Assembly: GCA_050485785.1 (NCBI GenBank)
Contig: JBJHCA010000020.1
Span: 1 to 41,724 of the forward strand
Origin: JBJHCA01 sp050485785
GTDB taxonomy: Bacteria; Bacteroidota; Bacteroidia; Chitinophagales; Saprospiraceae
Reading direction: 5' to 3'
Length of the DNA stretch: 41,724 bases
Shown: positions 1 through 7,740 of the stretch, one piece after another
Numbering within the stretch: the first letter of the stretch is position 1
How the letters are laid out: every line of letters begins with the position of its first letter
Notes under the pieces: model-generated
Database searches by the model: none
What the model was told of the DNA's origin: nothing
The model's input: only the letters and a program-made list of their open reading frames with translations
Translations under genes and position numbers: made by a program

Positions 1-78
1 ATCTCGTGGGATACGGCACCGGGTAGCGGCCTTCGCGCCATTATTAATATGGATCACACCAATCATATAGCCCCATGA
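1..78 (+). CDS. C-terminal fragment of a probable sensor histidine kinase (partial at 5' end)
   Basis: An open frame enters from the left edge and ends at TGA 76-78, coding 25 residues that include GSGLRAI. This weakly resembles the G2-box end of a HATPase_c domain. Its stop overlaps the ATG of the response regulator (ATGA at 75-78), an arrangement typical of translationally coupled kinase-regulator pairs. The kinase assignment comes mainly from this context; too little sequence is visible to prove it. Confidence 0.4.
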   Translation: MSWDTAPGSGLRAIINMDHTNHIAP

Positions 79-707
79 TCAAAGTAGCTATCTGTGACGA
101 TCACCTGATTGTAGCCTCCGGTATCAAGGCTTTGCTCAGGTATAACAAAGAAATCACCTTTGTAGGGGAAGCCGGTGACCGGGCGTCGCTGCTTGCTCTG
201 CTTCAGGATCAGCCCGTGGACGTTTTGCTCATGGATATTGGCCTGGGCCGCGAGAACGGTATCGACCTCACCAAAGAAGTGTTAAGCCTTTACCCGGCCG
301 TTAAAGTGATAGCACTCACCATGCAAAATGACTTTAACTCAATCACCGAAATGACCCGGGCCGGAGCCAGAGGATACCTGCTCAAAAACAGTTCGGTGCA
401 AATTCTGTGTGAAGCCATTTTGACGGTACACCGGGGAAAAATATTTCACAGCCGCGAAATCAGCAGTGTGTTGCTTACTCAGTTTGAACAGGACGAGCAG
501 GCATCGGATCAACACCAGCTCAATGAACGCGAACACGCCATTCTCACCTACCTCAGCAATGGTCTCACCACCAAGGCCATCGCCAAAAAAATATACCTCA
601 GCGAAGACACCGTGAAATGGTACAGAAAAAACCTTCTGGCCAGGTTTGATCAACCTAATGTGGCTGCACTGGTTAAGTGGGCCCTGGTCAACAAACTGAT
701 CGAGTAA
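75..707 (+). CDS. NarL/FixJ-type two-component response regulator
   Basis: This is a 210-residue DNA-binding response regulator. The N-terminal receiver domain (about 1-120) has the acidic pair Asp8/Asp9, the phospho-acceptor Asp54 in LLMDIGLG, a Thr in IALTMQ and the conserved Lys in YLLKNSS. The C-terminal part (about 145-205) is a LuxR-type helix-turn-helix, with LNEREHAILTYLSNGLTTKAI and LSEDTVKWYRKNLLARF. The length is usual for the family. The start codon overlaps the stop of the upstream frame (ATGA), suggesting co-translation with a sensor kinase. It probably activates transcription when phosphorylated; its targets cannot be read from the window. It converges on the S46 peptidase gene with about 20 bases between the stops, so that gene is not co-transcribed with it. 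Confidence 0.9.
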   Translation: MIKVAICDDHLIVASGIKALLRYNKEITFVGEAGDRASLLALLQDQPVDVLLMDIGLGRENGIDLTKEVLSLYPAVKVIALTMQNDFNSITEMTRAGARGYLLKNSSVQILCEAILTVHRGKIFHSREISSVLLTQFEQDEQASDQHQLNEREHAILTYLSNGLTTKAIAKKIYLSEDTVKWYRKNLLARFDQPNVAALVKWALVNKLIE

Positions 708-727
708 TTCCGGAAATGCTCACTTCA

Positions 728-2803
728 TTACCGGCTTTCCAGCTCCTGTACCAGCCGGTCAGCTTTGTATATATACCGCAAAGCAGCTATTATACCACCG
801 GCATGTACCGAAACCGAACGGTTCATTTCGGGATTGTAAATAAAGTTGCCCGGAAGACTTTCGATATTGCCGTCAAACACAAGCCCTACAGCCTCACCTC
901 TGGTGTTGATTACAGGACTACCTGAGTTGCCACCGATGATGTCGTTATTGGACACAAAATTGTACGGTGTGCGTAGTAATTCCATTGGCGGATCCATCCA
1001 GCGCTCAGGCAGCGACCATGGGTATTCACCGCCATGGCTGTAATGCCGGTCGTACAATCCAAAATAGGTGGTTACAACCGGAGCTACAGTTCCGTTGTAG
1101 TTGTAGCCGGTTACAATGCCGTCAGCCAGACGAAGGGTAAACGTAGCATCGGGTGGAATGGCCAGACCGTAAATGCTGTACACCTTGCCGCCAATTTTGC
1201 CTTCCAGTGCACGGCGCGATGCCAGGGTGCCTCTGAAAAAGCTCAGGGCTTCATTGTATCGGGGTATCATTACGCGGCTCATCACCAAAACCGGGTCGTT
1301 GCTTCCGGCCCAGCTCGCCGCATCAGCTTCAAGCATGGATTTCAATTGAGCTGCATCGGCAAAAAAAGTATTCCTCATCACATGCTTTGCCCATGATTGA
1401 GCATCGTGCCCGTCAGGAATCACAGCCGCATAGTCGTCAGCATGCTTCGAAAAAGTGAGCAACTCCTCCAGTACTGACGTCAGAATGGCAAGTTGCATAG
1501 GCGTGTTCAGGCCCTCAGCAGTATTGCGCATCTGCGCCTTGAGGGTTTCCAGTTCTTCTGCTTCAGCTTCATTGGCCAGTGCTGTTTGGTAGTTGTATGC
1601 CTGATGCATCAACTGAACTACTTTGCCCCCCATGGCTCCGGGGCTAAGCAGGGTAACTTCAGCAGCATGAGGCTTCATTTGCCCGGTATACTCGGCTAAT
1701 TCATTCCAGATATCGTCGTTATCCACCTGAGCCCGTATACTTCGCTCCATAGTGACCTTTTTGCCCATCAGCTCCGGATTGTGCAAGCCCTCTACAATAC
1801 CGCCAATGGCTTTAATGCCGTTACCCAATCGGAACAGTTGCTCCTGAATGGCAAAGCTGGGATTGACCGCTTGTTCTGCGGTTAAAATGGCGTGCCGGTT
1901 GCGCATAAACTCAAGCTGTATCCTGTAACGGTAATCTCGGTCGTACTCCAGTTGTGCCATGGTGCGGTACCGCTCAGTATTGCCGGGATTTCCGGTAATG
2001 AATACCACTTCACCATCATGAATGCCGTCTGCATTGAATGGGAAGTAAAAGTCGGCAGTATTCACCGGTTCGTCATTTTCGTAGGCCCTGAAAAACGTGG
2101 CATCCAGATTATACCTGGGATACGTAAAATTGTCGGGATCACCGCCAAAATAGCCCAAATCCAGCTCAGGATACCACACCAGGCGGATATCATCAAACCG
2201 CTTATAACCGTACAATGAAAAACGGCCGCCATTGTAATAGCTCACCGATTCAATCTCAAGCCCTTCCCATCCGGGGATCGATTCAAACTCCGCGATCAGC
2301 GTGCGTATCAGCGCATCGCGCTCAGCTATGGGGTTGTCGGTATCAGCCAGCTCATTCATTCTCAAATTGACCATGTCGGTAATGTCCTGCATCTGAACCA
2401 GTTGCTTGACAAAGAGGCCCGGAACCCGGCGCTCCTCTCCCTGCGTGGCAGCGTAAAAGCCATCTGCAGAAAAATCTTCACCTTCCTCCATAATTTTTCC
2501 CATTTCGCCCCTTGAACAGTGGTGATTGGTCATAATGAGGCCGCTTGGCGATACAAAGGAGGCAGAGCAATAGGTGGCAAACCGCAACGACGCCATGCGT
2601 GTACGGGTAAGCCATTCCTGCGTGGCCGTAAAGCCATATGTCTCCTGAAAATACGCCAGCGGAGCATGCTCAAATGTCCACATTTTGCCAAAATCAAACC
2701 GGCTGGCTTCAACCTCGGGATAATCATGCGACTGCGCCCACAAAGAGCTATGTATCAAAAAAAAGAAACCCAGAAGCAAGGTAGTAAAGTTGCAGTATTG
2801 CAT
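728..2803 (-). CDS. S46 family dipeptidyl-peptidase, DPP7-like
   Basis: This 691-residue secreted serine peptidase removes dipeptides from the N-termini of oligopeptides, and in this family usually acts in the periplasm of Bacteroidota that grow on protein. Residues 1-24 form a signal peptide ending in LWAQ. The chymotrypsin-type catalytic parts are visible: TNHHC at about 92-96 carries the catalytic His, and GGNSGSPV carries Ser627. In family S46, the residue 18 positions after the nucleophile separates DPP11 (Arg, acidic P1) from DPP7 (Gly, hydrophobic P1). Here it is Gly645 in VFDGN, so I predict DPP7-type specificity. Length is close to the family's usual size of about 700 residues. The ATG at 2803 is preceded on the minus strand by a perfect TAACTTTG box. 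It stands alone, facing the response regulator. Confidence 0.9.
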   Translation of the reverse strand: MQYCNFTTLLLGFFFLIHSSLWAQSHDYPEVEASRFDFGKMWTFEHAPLAYFQETYGFTATQEWLTRTRMASLRFATYCSASFVSPSGLIMTNHHCSRGEMGKIMEEGEDFSADGFYAATQGEERRVPGLFVKQLVQMQDITDMVNLRMNELADTDNPIAERDALIRTLIAEFESIPGWEGLEIESVSYYNGGRFSLYGYKRFDDIRLVWYPELDLGYFGGDPDNFTYPRYNLDATFFRAYENDEPVNTADFYFPFNADGIHDGEVVFITGNPGNTERYRTMAQLEYDRDYRYRIQLEFMRNRHAILTAEQAVNPSFAIQEQLFRLGNGIKAIGGIVEGLHNPELMGKKVTMERSIRAQVDNDDIWNELAEYTGQMKPHAAEVTLLSPGAMGGKVVQLMHQAYNYQTALANEAEAEELETLKAQMRNTAEGLNTPMQLAILTSVLEELLTFSKHADDYAAVIPDGHDAQSWAKHVMRNTFFADAAQLKSMLEADAASWAGSNDPVLVMSRVMIPRYNEALSFFRGTLASRRALEGKIGGKVYSIYGLAIPPDATFTLRLADGIVTGYNYNGTVAPVVTTYFGLYDRHYSHGGEYPWSLPERWMDPPMELLRTPYNFVSNNDIIGGNSGSPVINTRGEAVGLVFDGNIESLPGNFIYNPEMNRSVSVHAGGIIAALRYIYKADRLVQELESR

Positions 2804-3127
2804 AAGTAAGAATTTAATGAACCAGGCTCCCGGCAGCAGGCCGGAGCTGAATGAATTTTTTGCGCGCCAAAGTTAACAAATTGTACCAAACAATGCCGGT
2901 GAATGTCAGTGGCTCTGTGGTTTATTTTAAATGGCATACAGCCTTCGGGTAGCCAGAATATGTTTTATTTTTTTGGATATCTTTTTGTTGTGCGTATCTG
3001 CCAGGATTGAGCGATTTGTGCTGTAAAAGACTGAAGTTGAGGATAGCAGGAGGCAATGAATAGTTTTTTTGTGGAATTTTTCGATCCGGTGCGTCTTTAT
3101 CCTGAAAGTTAAAACGGAGTTAGTATA
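2804..3127. other. Divergent intergenic region between the S46 peptidase and yifB
   Basis: These 324 bases lie between two divergent genes. They hold the minus-strand promoter box at 2868-2875 and, in the peptidase leader, a GC-rich imperfect hairpin at about 2826-2849 (GCTCCCGGC against GCCGGAGC). The yifB side has several near-matches to the Bacteroidota -7 box but none perfect, and a GGAG ribosome-binding site at about 3116-3119. I see no convincing small gene. Confidence 0.6.
2868..2875 (-). promoter_or_regulatory. Bacteroidota -7 promoter box (TAACTTTG)
   Basis: TAACTTTG on the minus strand matches the TAnnTTTG consensus of the Bacteroidota primary sigma factor. It sits 65 bases before the peptidase ATG, giving a leader of about 59 nt. 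A TTG lies upstream but with only about 15 bases of spacing, so the -33 element is weak. Confidence 0.6.
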
Positions 3128-4684
3128 ATGCTTGTAAAGTCATTCGGTTGTGCTGTAGAAGGCGTGGATGCACTAACCATTACCACGGAGGTTAATGCGG
3201 GTGGTTCGGTTCCCTTAAACAAAATTGGTTATTATCTGGTAGGCTTGCCTGATAATGCCATTCGTGAAGGGTATCAGCGTATCGAATCGGCCATCAAAAG
3301 CAGTGGTTTCAGGCTGCCCCGCATAAAAATTGTTGTGAATATGGCCCCCGCTGATATCCGTAAGGAAGGTGCAGCATACGATCTGCCGGTGGCTATGGGT
3401 ATTCTTGCCGCTACCGGGCAAATTCCCCCCGAACCGCTGGCCGATTACGTAATGATGGGTGAACTGGGCCTGGATGGCTCGTTGCGGCCTGTCAAAGGCG
3501 CTTTGCCCATCGCTATCCAGGCACGGAAAGAAAACTTCAGGGGTTTGTTTGTCCCCAAATCCAATGCCCGGGAAGCTGCTATTGTCAATAACATCAACGT
3601 GTACGGTGTAGAGCACCTCAACGAAGTGATAAGTTTTTTTCAGGGAAACAACGTTCCGGAGCCGGTGCAGGTGAATACCAGGGATGAGTTTCAGTCCAAC
3701 CTGCTCAATTACAGTGTCGACTTTTCAGATGTGAAAGGTCAGGAGCACGTCAAGCGATCGCTTGAAATTGCTGCAGCCGGAGGTCATAATGTGGTTTTGG
3801 TTGGTCCTCCGGGCAGCGGCAAAACAATGTTGGCCCGACGACTCCCCACCATTCTTCCGCCACTTACATTGCAAGAGGCATTGGAGACTACTAAGATTCA
3901 TTCTGTGGCCGGCTCCCTCACTGAAAACAGTGCCCTCATTACCGAACGTCCCTTCCGCTCTCCCCATCATACCATCAGCGATGTAGCCCTGGTGGGCGGC
4001 GGAAGCCACCCGCAGCCAGGGGAAATATCTCTGGCTCACCATGGTGTGCTTTTTCTGGACGAGTTGCCCGAGTTCAAACGGTCGGTACTGGAAGTGCTGC
4101 GCCAACCCATGGAAGAACGCAAGGTGACTATTTCACGCGCCAAACACTGTGTGGATTTTCCGGCCAGTTTTATCCTGGTAGCCAGCATGAATCCCTGCCC
4201 TTGCGGATACTATAATCACCCTGATAAAGATTGCCACTGCGGTGCTCCCCTGGTTAAGCGTTACCTCAATCGCATTTCAGGCCCCCTCCTCGACCGCATC
4301 GATATGCAGGTGGAAGTGACGCCGGTGAGCTACGAAGAACTGGCCAGCTTTCAGCCGGCCGAAATCAAAAGTTCCGATGTGCGGGAACGCGTTATCATGG
4401 CACGGAAAATCCAGTCCCATCGCTTTAAAGATAAGTTCGGAGTCTATAATAATGCCCAAATGCCGGGCAGTATGATCCGTAAAGTTTGCAGGCTTTCAAA
4501 AGCCGGACAATTACTCCTCAAAACAGCCATGGAAAAACTACAACTCTCTGCCAGGGCATACGATCGTATCCTCAAGGTATCCCGCACCATTGCAGATCTC
4601 AGTTTGTCAGAGGATATCAAAGTGGAACACCTGGCCGAAGCCATCAATTACCGAAATCTGGACCGCGAGGGCTGGGCCGGCTAG
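3128..4684 (+). CDS. YifB/ComM family Mg-chelatase-like AAA+ ATPase
   Basis: This is a 518-residue protein of the ComM/YifB family. The family is hexameric, and Gram-negative ComM acts as a branch-migration helicase during integration of transforming DNA. The N-terminal third (about 1-180) is a Lon-protease-like fold without the protease role. Walker A is GPPGSGKT at 226-233, and Walker B is GVLFLDE at 306-312. A Cys-rich insert follows (Cys357, 359, 369 and 371), as usual for the family, and an Mg-chelatase C-terminal lid ends the protein. The length is typical. The ATG at 3128 has a GGAG about 10 bases upstream. Nothing nearby is a competence gene, so the role in DNA uptake in this organism is inference from the family. 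Confidence 0.92.
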   Translation: MLVKSFGCAVEGVDALTITTEVNAGGSVPLNKIGYYLVGLPDNAIREGYQRIESAIKSSGFRLPRIKIVVNMAPADIRKEGAAYDLPVAMGILAATGQIPPEPLADYVMMGELGLDGSLRPVKGALPIAIQARKENFRGLFVPKSNAREAAIVNNINVYGVEHLNEVISFFQGNNVPEPVQVNTRDEFQSNLLNYSVDFSDVKGQEHVKRSLEIAAAGGHNVVLVGPPGSGKTMLARRLPTILPPLTLQEALETTKIHSVAGSLTENSALITERPFRSPHHTISDVALVGGGSHPQPGEISLAHHGVLFLDELPEFKRSVLEVLRQPMEERKVTISRAKHCVDFPASFILVASMNPCPCGYYNHPDKDCHCGAPLVKRYLNRISGPLLDRIDMQVEVTPVSYEELASFQPAEIKSSDVRERVIMARKIQSHRFKDKFGVYNNAQMPGSMIRKVCRLSKAGQLLLKTAMEKLQLSARAYDRILKVSRTIADLSLSEDIKVEHLAEAINYRNLDREGWAG

Positions 4685-4700
4685 CAAAACATAAATGGCT

Positions 4701-4708
4701 TACCTTTG
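4701..4708 (+). promoter_or_regulatory. Bacteroidota -7 promoter box (TACCTTTG)
   Basis: TACCTTTG is a perfect TAnnTTTG match. It lies between two possible start codons of the DCC protein (4695 and 4719/4731), so transcription would begin at about 4714 and the longest reading frame cannot be the real one. No clear TTG is seen at the -33 position. Confidence 0.6.
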
Positions 4709-4730
4709 TTTCCAAGGTATGCCACAAACT

Positions 4731-5156
4731 ATGTCCAAACCCTCTTCGACATCTCTTACAGACCACCCCCTGGTTTTGTTTGATGGCTATTGCAACCTCT
4801 GCAACTCATCAGTGCAATTGATCATCCGAAACGACAAGAAAGCATGGTTTCACTTTGCTTCCCTGCAGTCTGATACCGGTCGCAGTATCATGGAAAAGTT
4901 CGATATGGATCCGGATGACCTGAAAACCTTTATTCTCTATCATCGGGGTAAGCTGTACACACGCTCTGCTGCAGCACTCCGTGTTGCAGGCTCACTCCGC
5001 TTCCCATACAACCTGCTCAGTGTGTTTATCGTCATACCGCCATTCCTGCGGAATATAGTTTACAACTGGGTTGCCCGCAACCGCTACCGCTGGTTTGGCC
5101 GCCGCGAAAGCTGCATGGTGCCCACACCGGATATCAAGGCCAGATTTCACGACTAG
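4731..5156 (+). CDS. DCC-family (DUF393) thiol-disulfide oxidoreductase-like protein
   Basis: The protein is 141 residues long when started at the ATG at 4731. LVLFDGYCNLC (Cys21, Cys24) matches the DxxCxxC signature of the DCC/DUF393 family, which has a predicted thioredoxin-like fold. A third Cys lies near the C-terminus (RRESCMVPT), also usual. Members are annotated as putative thiol-disulfide oxidoreductases, but a physiological substrate is not established. An ATG at 4695 gives a longer frame, but it lies before the promoter box at 4701-4708; 4719 is a third option. The gene follows yifB by 46 bases yet appears to have its own promoter. Confidence 0.85.
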   Translation: MSKPSSTSLTDHPLVLFDGYCNLCNSSVQLIIRNDKKAWFHFASLQSDTGRSIMEKFDMDPDDLKTFILYHRGKLYTRSAAALRVAGSLRFPYNLLSVFIVIPPFLRNIVYNWVARNRYRWFGRRESCMVPTPDIKARFHD

Positions 5157-5206
5157 TTTTTTTATCAGTCGGAAAACTTTTTAATGGGGTAAAAAAATTG
5201 GCCTAA

Positions 5207-5233
5207 ATTTATCGCGATAAATGACTAATAGTC
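5207..5233. promoter_or_regulatory. Adjacent palindromes upstream of the outer-membrane protein gene
   Basis: ATTTATCGCGATAAAT (5207-5222) is a perfect 16-base palindrome. It is followed immediately by GACTAATAGTC (5223-5233), a perfect 5+1+5 inverted repeat. They lie about 150 bases before the gene at 5385, a position and form that would suit a dimeric regulator's operator. No regulator is identified. Confidence 0.45.
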
Positions 5234-5320
5234 AGTGCTATGCAGGCATGGCATTGGCTTGTGTCAAAGCAAGCGGAAACAATTTTATCCCCGATGACTA
5301 ACCTCTGCTTGCTATTCATC

Positions 5321-5334
5321 GTCATAGCTATGAC
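5321..5334. promoter_or_regulatory. Perfect 14-base palindrome GTCATAGCTATGAC
   Basis: This 7+7 palindrome lies about 26 bases before the weak promoter box at 5360-5367, covering roughly the -35 to -50 zone of that promoter. That is a common site for activator or repressor binding. It is the third perfect palindrome in a 130-base stretch. Confidence 0.45.
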
Positions 5335-5359
5335 AAACCGATGAACGAAAGCTCAATGC

Positions 5360-5367
5360 TAACTTTT
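5360..5367 (+). promoter_or_regulatory. Possible -7 promoter box (TAACTTTT)
   Basis: TAACTTTT matches TAnnTTTG at all but the last base and lies 17 bases before the ATG at 5385, giving a leader of about 12 nt. No good TTG is present at -33, so it may depend on an activator. Confidence 0.35.
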
Positions 5368-5384
5368 AACCCAACATACCGATT

Positions 5385-6167
5385 ATGACCAATTTTTCAA
5401 GACACACTTTGATATTCCTTCTAGTTTGCCTGGGATTCACGGCAATTGCCCAGCTGGCACCCCGCGACCGAGTATTGCTGACCGACGGCACATTTTACGA
5501 TGGAATTGTGATTGAACAAAAACCGGGAGAACACATTCGCTTGCTGAGGCTTCCCGAAAGCGATACCCTGACTGTGGCGCTGAATGATATCGATAAGCTG
5601 ATCAGGCTTATGCAGGATGAAAACCCGGCCCCGGAATCCCAACTGATTGACCACGGGACGGCCGGTTTTTTTAACACATCCGATATTGTGCTGATGATCC
5701 ATGGCTGGAGTGGAGGTGGAGACTATGAATTTGCAGGTTTTGGACTTGGAGTCGCATACCGCTTGAAACCCCGACTGGAGACCGGGCTGGCCGTACACTA
5801 CCTGGGATCACTTTACAGCCCTGAGCCCGACAGGTACCTGATTCCGCTTACTGCCACTGTGAGATACCGCCTGAGTTCATCTGCACGGGGTCGTTTTTCA
5901 AGCCTGGCAGCCATCAATGCCGGGTACGGCTTTACACTGAACAGGAGGTTTTTTGATGCAGCACTGGAAACGGAACTTGAAATGTCCAACGGTTTATACC
6001 TGAATCCTGCCCTTGGATTTCGGATGAATGTGCTCAATAATGCCGGGCTGATGCTGGAGATCGGCTATCAGATGACAACATCTAACATGCGGGATACTTC
6101 TTCAGGTGAAACCTTGCGCAGAAAAATGTGGCATAACCTGGCCGTTGGCGGCACCTTGTTTTTTTAA
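5385..6167 (+). CDS. Probable outer-membrane beta-barrel protein with an N-terminal small beta domain
   Basis: This is a 260-residue exported protein. Residues 1-23 form a signal peptide ending in AIAQ. Residues about 27-75 (RDRVLLTDGTFYDGIVIEQ and on to NDIDKLIRL) look like the small beta-rich module found at the start of many Bacteroidota envelope proteins of unknown function. From about residue 100 the sequence alternates polar and aromatic or aliphatic residues in strand-length blocks and ends with VGGTLFF, ending in Phe as outer-membrane barrels do. The next gene, a sigma factor, starts 12 bases after the stop, so the three genes to 7360 are probably one operon. The barrel call is from pattern, and no specific family is recognised. 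Confidence 0.65.
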   Translation: MTNFSRHTLIFLLVCLGFTAIAQLAPRDRVLLTDGTFYDGIVIEQKPGEHIRLLRLPESDTLTVALNDIDKLIRLMQDENPAPESQLIDHGTAGFFNTSDIVLMIHGWSGGGDYEFAGFGLGVAYRLKPRLETGLAVHYLGSLYSPEPDRYLIPLTATVRYRLSSSARGRFSSLAAINAGYGFTLNRRFFDAALETELEMSNGLYLNPALGFRMNVLNNAGLMLEIGYQMTTSNMRDTSSGETLRRKMWHNLAVGGTLFF

Positions 6168-6179
6168 TAAACTTCTGCA

Positions 6180-6716
6180 TTGCAAATACCTGAACACATA
6201 CTGGAAGGATGCCGGCAGCATGACCGGCAGGCACAGCAGGAACTTTACAACCTCTGCTACAAGCCGCTGATGCGTATAGCTATGCGCTATACCTTCAATC
6301 AGCCTGATGCTGCCGACATCCTCAACCGGACTATGTTCAAAGCCCTCACAAGAATTGGCATGTTCAATGGTAAAGCCCTCAATTTTTTTGCATGGCTCCG
6401 GCAGATACTGGTCAATGAATCGCTTGATCACATCAGGTCACGGCACAGCAAAACAGATTTTGAACCCCTGACTGATGATTACGGCAATATATCAGTAATG
6501 GTTGATGATCAATCGGATACCGATGATATCACCATTAAAATGCTCAGAAAGCTTCCGCCTGTTATGGCCACGGTGTTTAACCTGTTCGCTCTGGAAGGTT
6601 ATTCACATCGCGAAATAGGCAGGATGCTGGGCATTTCTGAAAGTAATTCAAAATGGCATCTGCATGCAGCCCGTCAACGGCTGCAACAATGGATCCGACA
6701 AAGCAAATTGATATGA
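6180..6716 (+). CDS. ECF-type RNA polymerase sigma-70 family factor
   Basis: This 178-residue sigma factor carries a region 2 (about 20-85, with PLMRIAMRY and FFAWLRQILVNESLDHIRSR, the -10-recognition part) and a region 4 (about 125-175, with LPPVMATVFNLFALEGYSH, REIGRMLGISE and WHLHAARQRL, the -35-recognition helix-turn-helix). There is no region 3, as expected for ECF factors. It starts with TTG at 6180; this is supported because residues 7-20 (ILEGCRQHDRQAQQ) match the usual ECF N-terminus and no ATG lies nearby. It overlaps the next gene by ATGA at 6713-6716, so the pair is translationally coupled. The target promoters are unknown; an autoregulated upstream operon is the simplest guess. 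Confidence 0.88.
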   Translation: MQIPEHILEGCRQHDRQAQQELYNLCYKPLMRIAMRYTFNQPDAADILNRTMFKALTRIGMFNGKALNFFAWLRQILVNESLDHIRSRHSKTDFEPLTDDYGNISVMVDDQSDTDDITIKMLRKLPPVMATVFNLFALEGYSHREIGRMLGISESNSKWHLHAARQRLQQWIRQSKLI

Positions 6717-7360
6717 AATCACAACATCCCGTAGATAAGTGGTTCCGCGCCATGGCCGATAAAATGCCCGTGGAGCAGGATCCGTTACACTGGAATGAAC
6801 TCAGTTCCATGCTGGATGAAGTGGCTTTGGCGGGAAAAAAGGACAACCCTCCGGCCAATGACCCGCTCAAACCGGGAGGCTTTGCCGGTTCAGGCGGCTG
6901 GTTCTGGATAGGTGCTTCCGTTTTATTGCTCATTATCATCCCCGCTGCCGTATTGCAATGGAACCTTTCAGGCAGTCGTTCCGAATTTTCACCGTCCTTG
7001 CATGTTTTGCCTTCCGGTGCATTCACAGATACCCATCAAGATGCCAATCCGACATCCGTGTTGAAGGATGAGATTATTGAGGATAGCAGTTTGTTTCATA
7101 AAGAGTCAGATGCTCCTGGAAGCAAAACGTCAACAGCAGCAGAATCCGCCACAGATCAATCATTGGGCAGTGCTATAGGCACTGAAGCTGGAAATGTTAA
7201 TGCCGACAACCGGGACAGTTTGCCCCGCAACGCTGCATTTTCAAGTACCGGAAAGGTTTTATCCGATTCCTCCGCTCTTTTTCCGCTCCGCGATACTGCC
7301 ACTGCCCATCCTGATACTCCGGAGCCAACACCTATCAAGCGTAGGCATATTTTCTGGTAG
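6713..7360 (+). CDS. Single-pass membrane protein, putative anti-sigma partner of the ECF factor
   Basis: The protein is 215 residues with the ATG at 6713. A cytoplasmic segment (1-60, with DKWFRAMADKMPVEQDPLHW) is followed by one transmembrane helix at about 62-83 (GWFWIGASVLLLIIIPAAVL). A long polar Ser/Asp/Thr-rich tail presumed to be periplasmic follows, ending with PIKRRHIFW. Position right behind a sigma factor, an ATGA overlap and one membrane span suggest an anti-sigma factor. There is no HxxxCxxC zinc anti-sigma motif, so this is inference. Related Bacteroidota proteins can end in a beta-barrel-like domain; here the tail stops early, and a plus-strand frame beyond 7350 (GIFSGSGIKQSFFL) raises the possibility of a frameshift. 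Confidence 0.55.
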   Translation: MKSQHPVDKWFRAMADKMPVEQDPLHWNELSSMLDEVALAGKKDNPPANDPLKPGGFAGSGGWFWIGASVLLLIIIPAAVLQWNLSGSRSEFSPSLHVLPSGAFTDTHQDANPTSVLKDEIIEDSSLFHKESDAPGSKTSTAAESATDQSLGSAIGTEAGNVNADNRDSLPRNAAFSSTGKVLSDSSALFPLRDTATAHPDTPEPTPIKRRHIFW

Positions 7361-7390
7361 CGGAATAAAGCAATCCTTTTTCCTTGTCAA

Positions 7391-7678
7391 TCACTTCCTC
7401 ATCTCCCTGACCCGGGGCGGATCATTGGTTTTAAACATCTGACAGGCCGGAACCACCCCATGTTGCACTCCACAAGCCGGCAAACCTTCCACGCTAAAAT
7501 GCAGGCAATGGGCAAACAGGGGCTGATGGTTCTGTTCAATCCATGGACTGAACTTGTTGCGTTCCGGCAGTAATGGCCACTTTGAGAGTACCCGTTCAGC
7601 AAGCTTGTCACTGTCTTTGCCAAGGCTATCACCGGGTACGGAAAAAATAATCAGAAAAAAACAGCAAATGATTTTTAA
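7391..7678 (-). CDS. Candidate small secreted protein without a canonical start codon
   Basis: The 380-base gap between 7360 and 7741 contains a minus-strand frame with no stop for about 95 codons, ending at TGA 7393-7391. Its first residues, LKIICCFFLIIFSVPGDS, look like a signal peptide. The following part is polar, with several Cys (FAHCLHF, LPACGV, VPACQ). There is no ATG, GTG or TTG before the hydrophobic segment: the codon in the expected start place is TTA, with a stop five codons or so upstream. It may use a rare start (ATT or ATC are present), may have lost its start, or may be chance. I do not recognise the family. Confidence 0.3.
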   Translation of the reverse strand, partial: LKIICCFFLIIFSVPGDSLGKDSDKLAERVLSKWPLLPERNKFSPWIEQNHQPLFAHCLHFSVEGLPACGVQHGVVPACQMFKTNDPPRVREMRK

Positions 7679-7694
7679 AGTAAGGAATCCTAAC

Positions 7695-7702
7695 TAAATT
7701 TG
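7695..7702 (+). promoter_or_regulatory. Bacteroidota -7 promoter box (TAAATTTG)
   Basis: TAAATTTG is a perfect TAnnTTTG match ending three bases before the first ATG (7705) of the thioredoxin-like gene. Transcription would begin at about 7708, so translation must start at the later ATGs at 7735 or 7741. The -33 region has only a T-run. Confidence 0.6.
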
Positions 7703-7740
7703 CAATGGCGATATTGCCGGTTCAAAAACAATCAATGATC

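Noticed and set aside
4695..4730. N-terminal extension of the DCC protein
   Set aside because: The ATG at 4695 lies before a perfect promoter box, and the extra 12 residues do not fit the family's usual short start.
5157..5170. T-run after the DCC gene as a terminator
   Set aside because: No stable hairpin precedes the T-run; the stop codon region cannot pair well.
5321..5334. GTCATAGCTATGAC as vector or primer contamination
   Set aside because: Part of it resembles the end of a common sequencing primer, but the flanking bases differ and the sequence lies in normal context, so it is coincidence.
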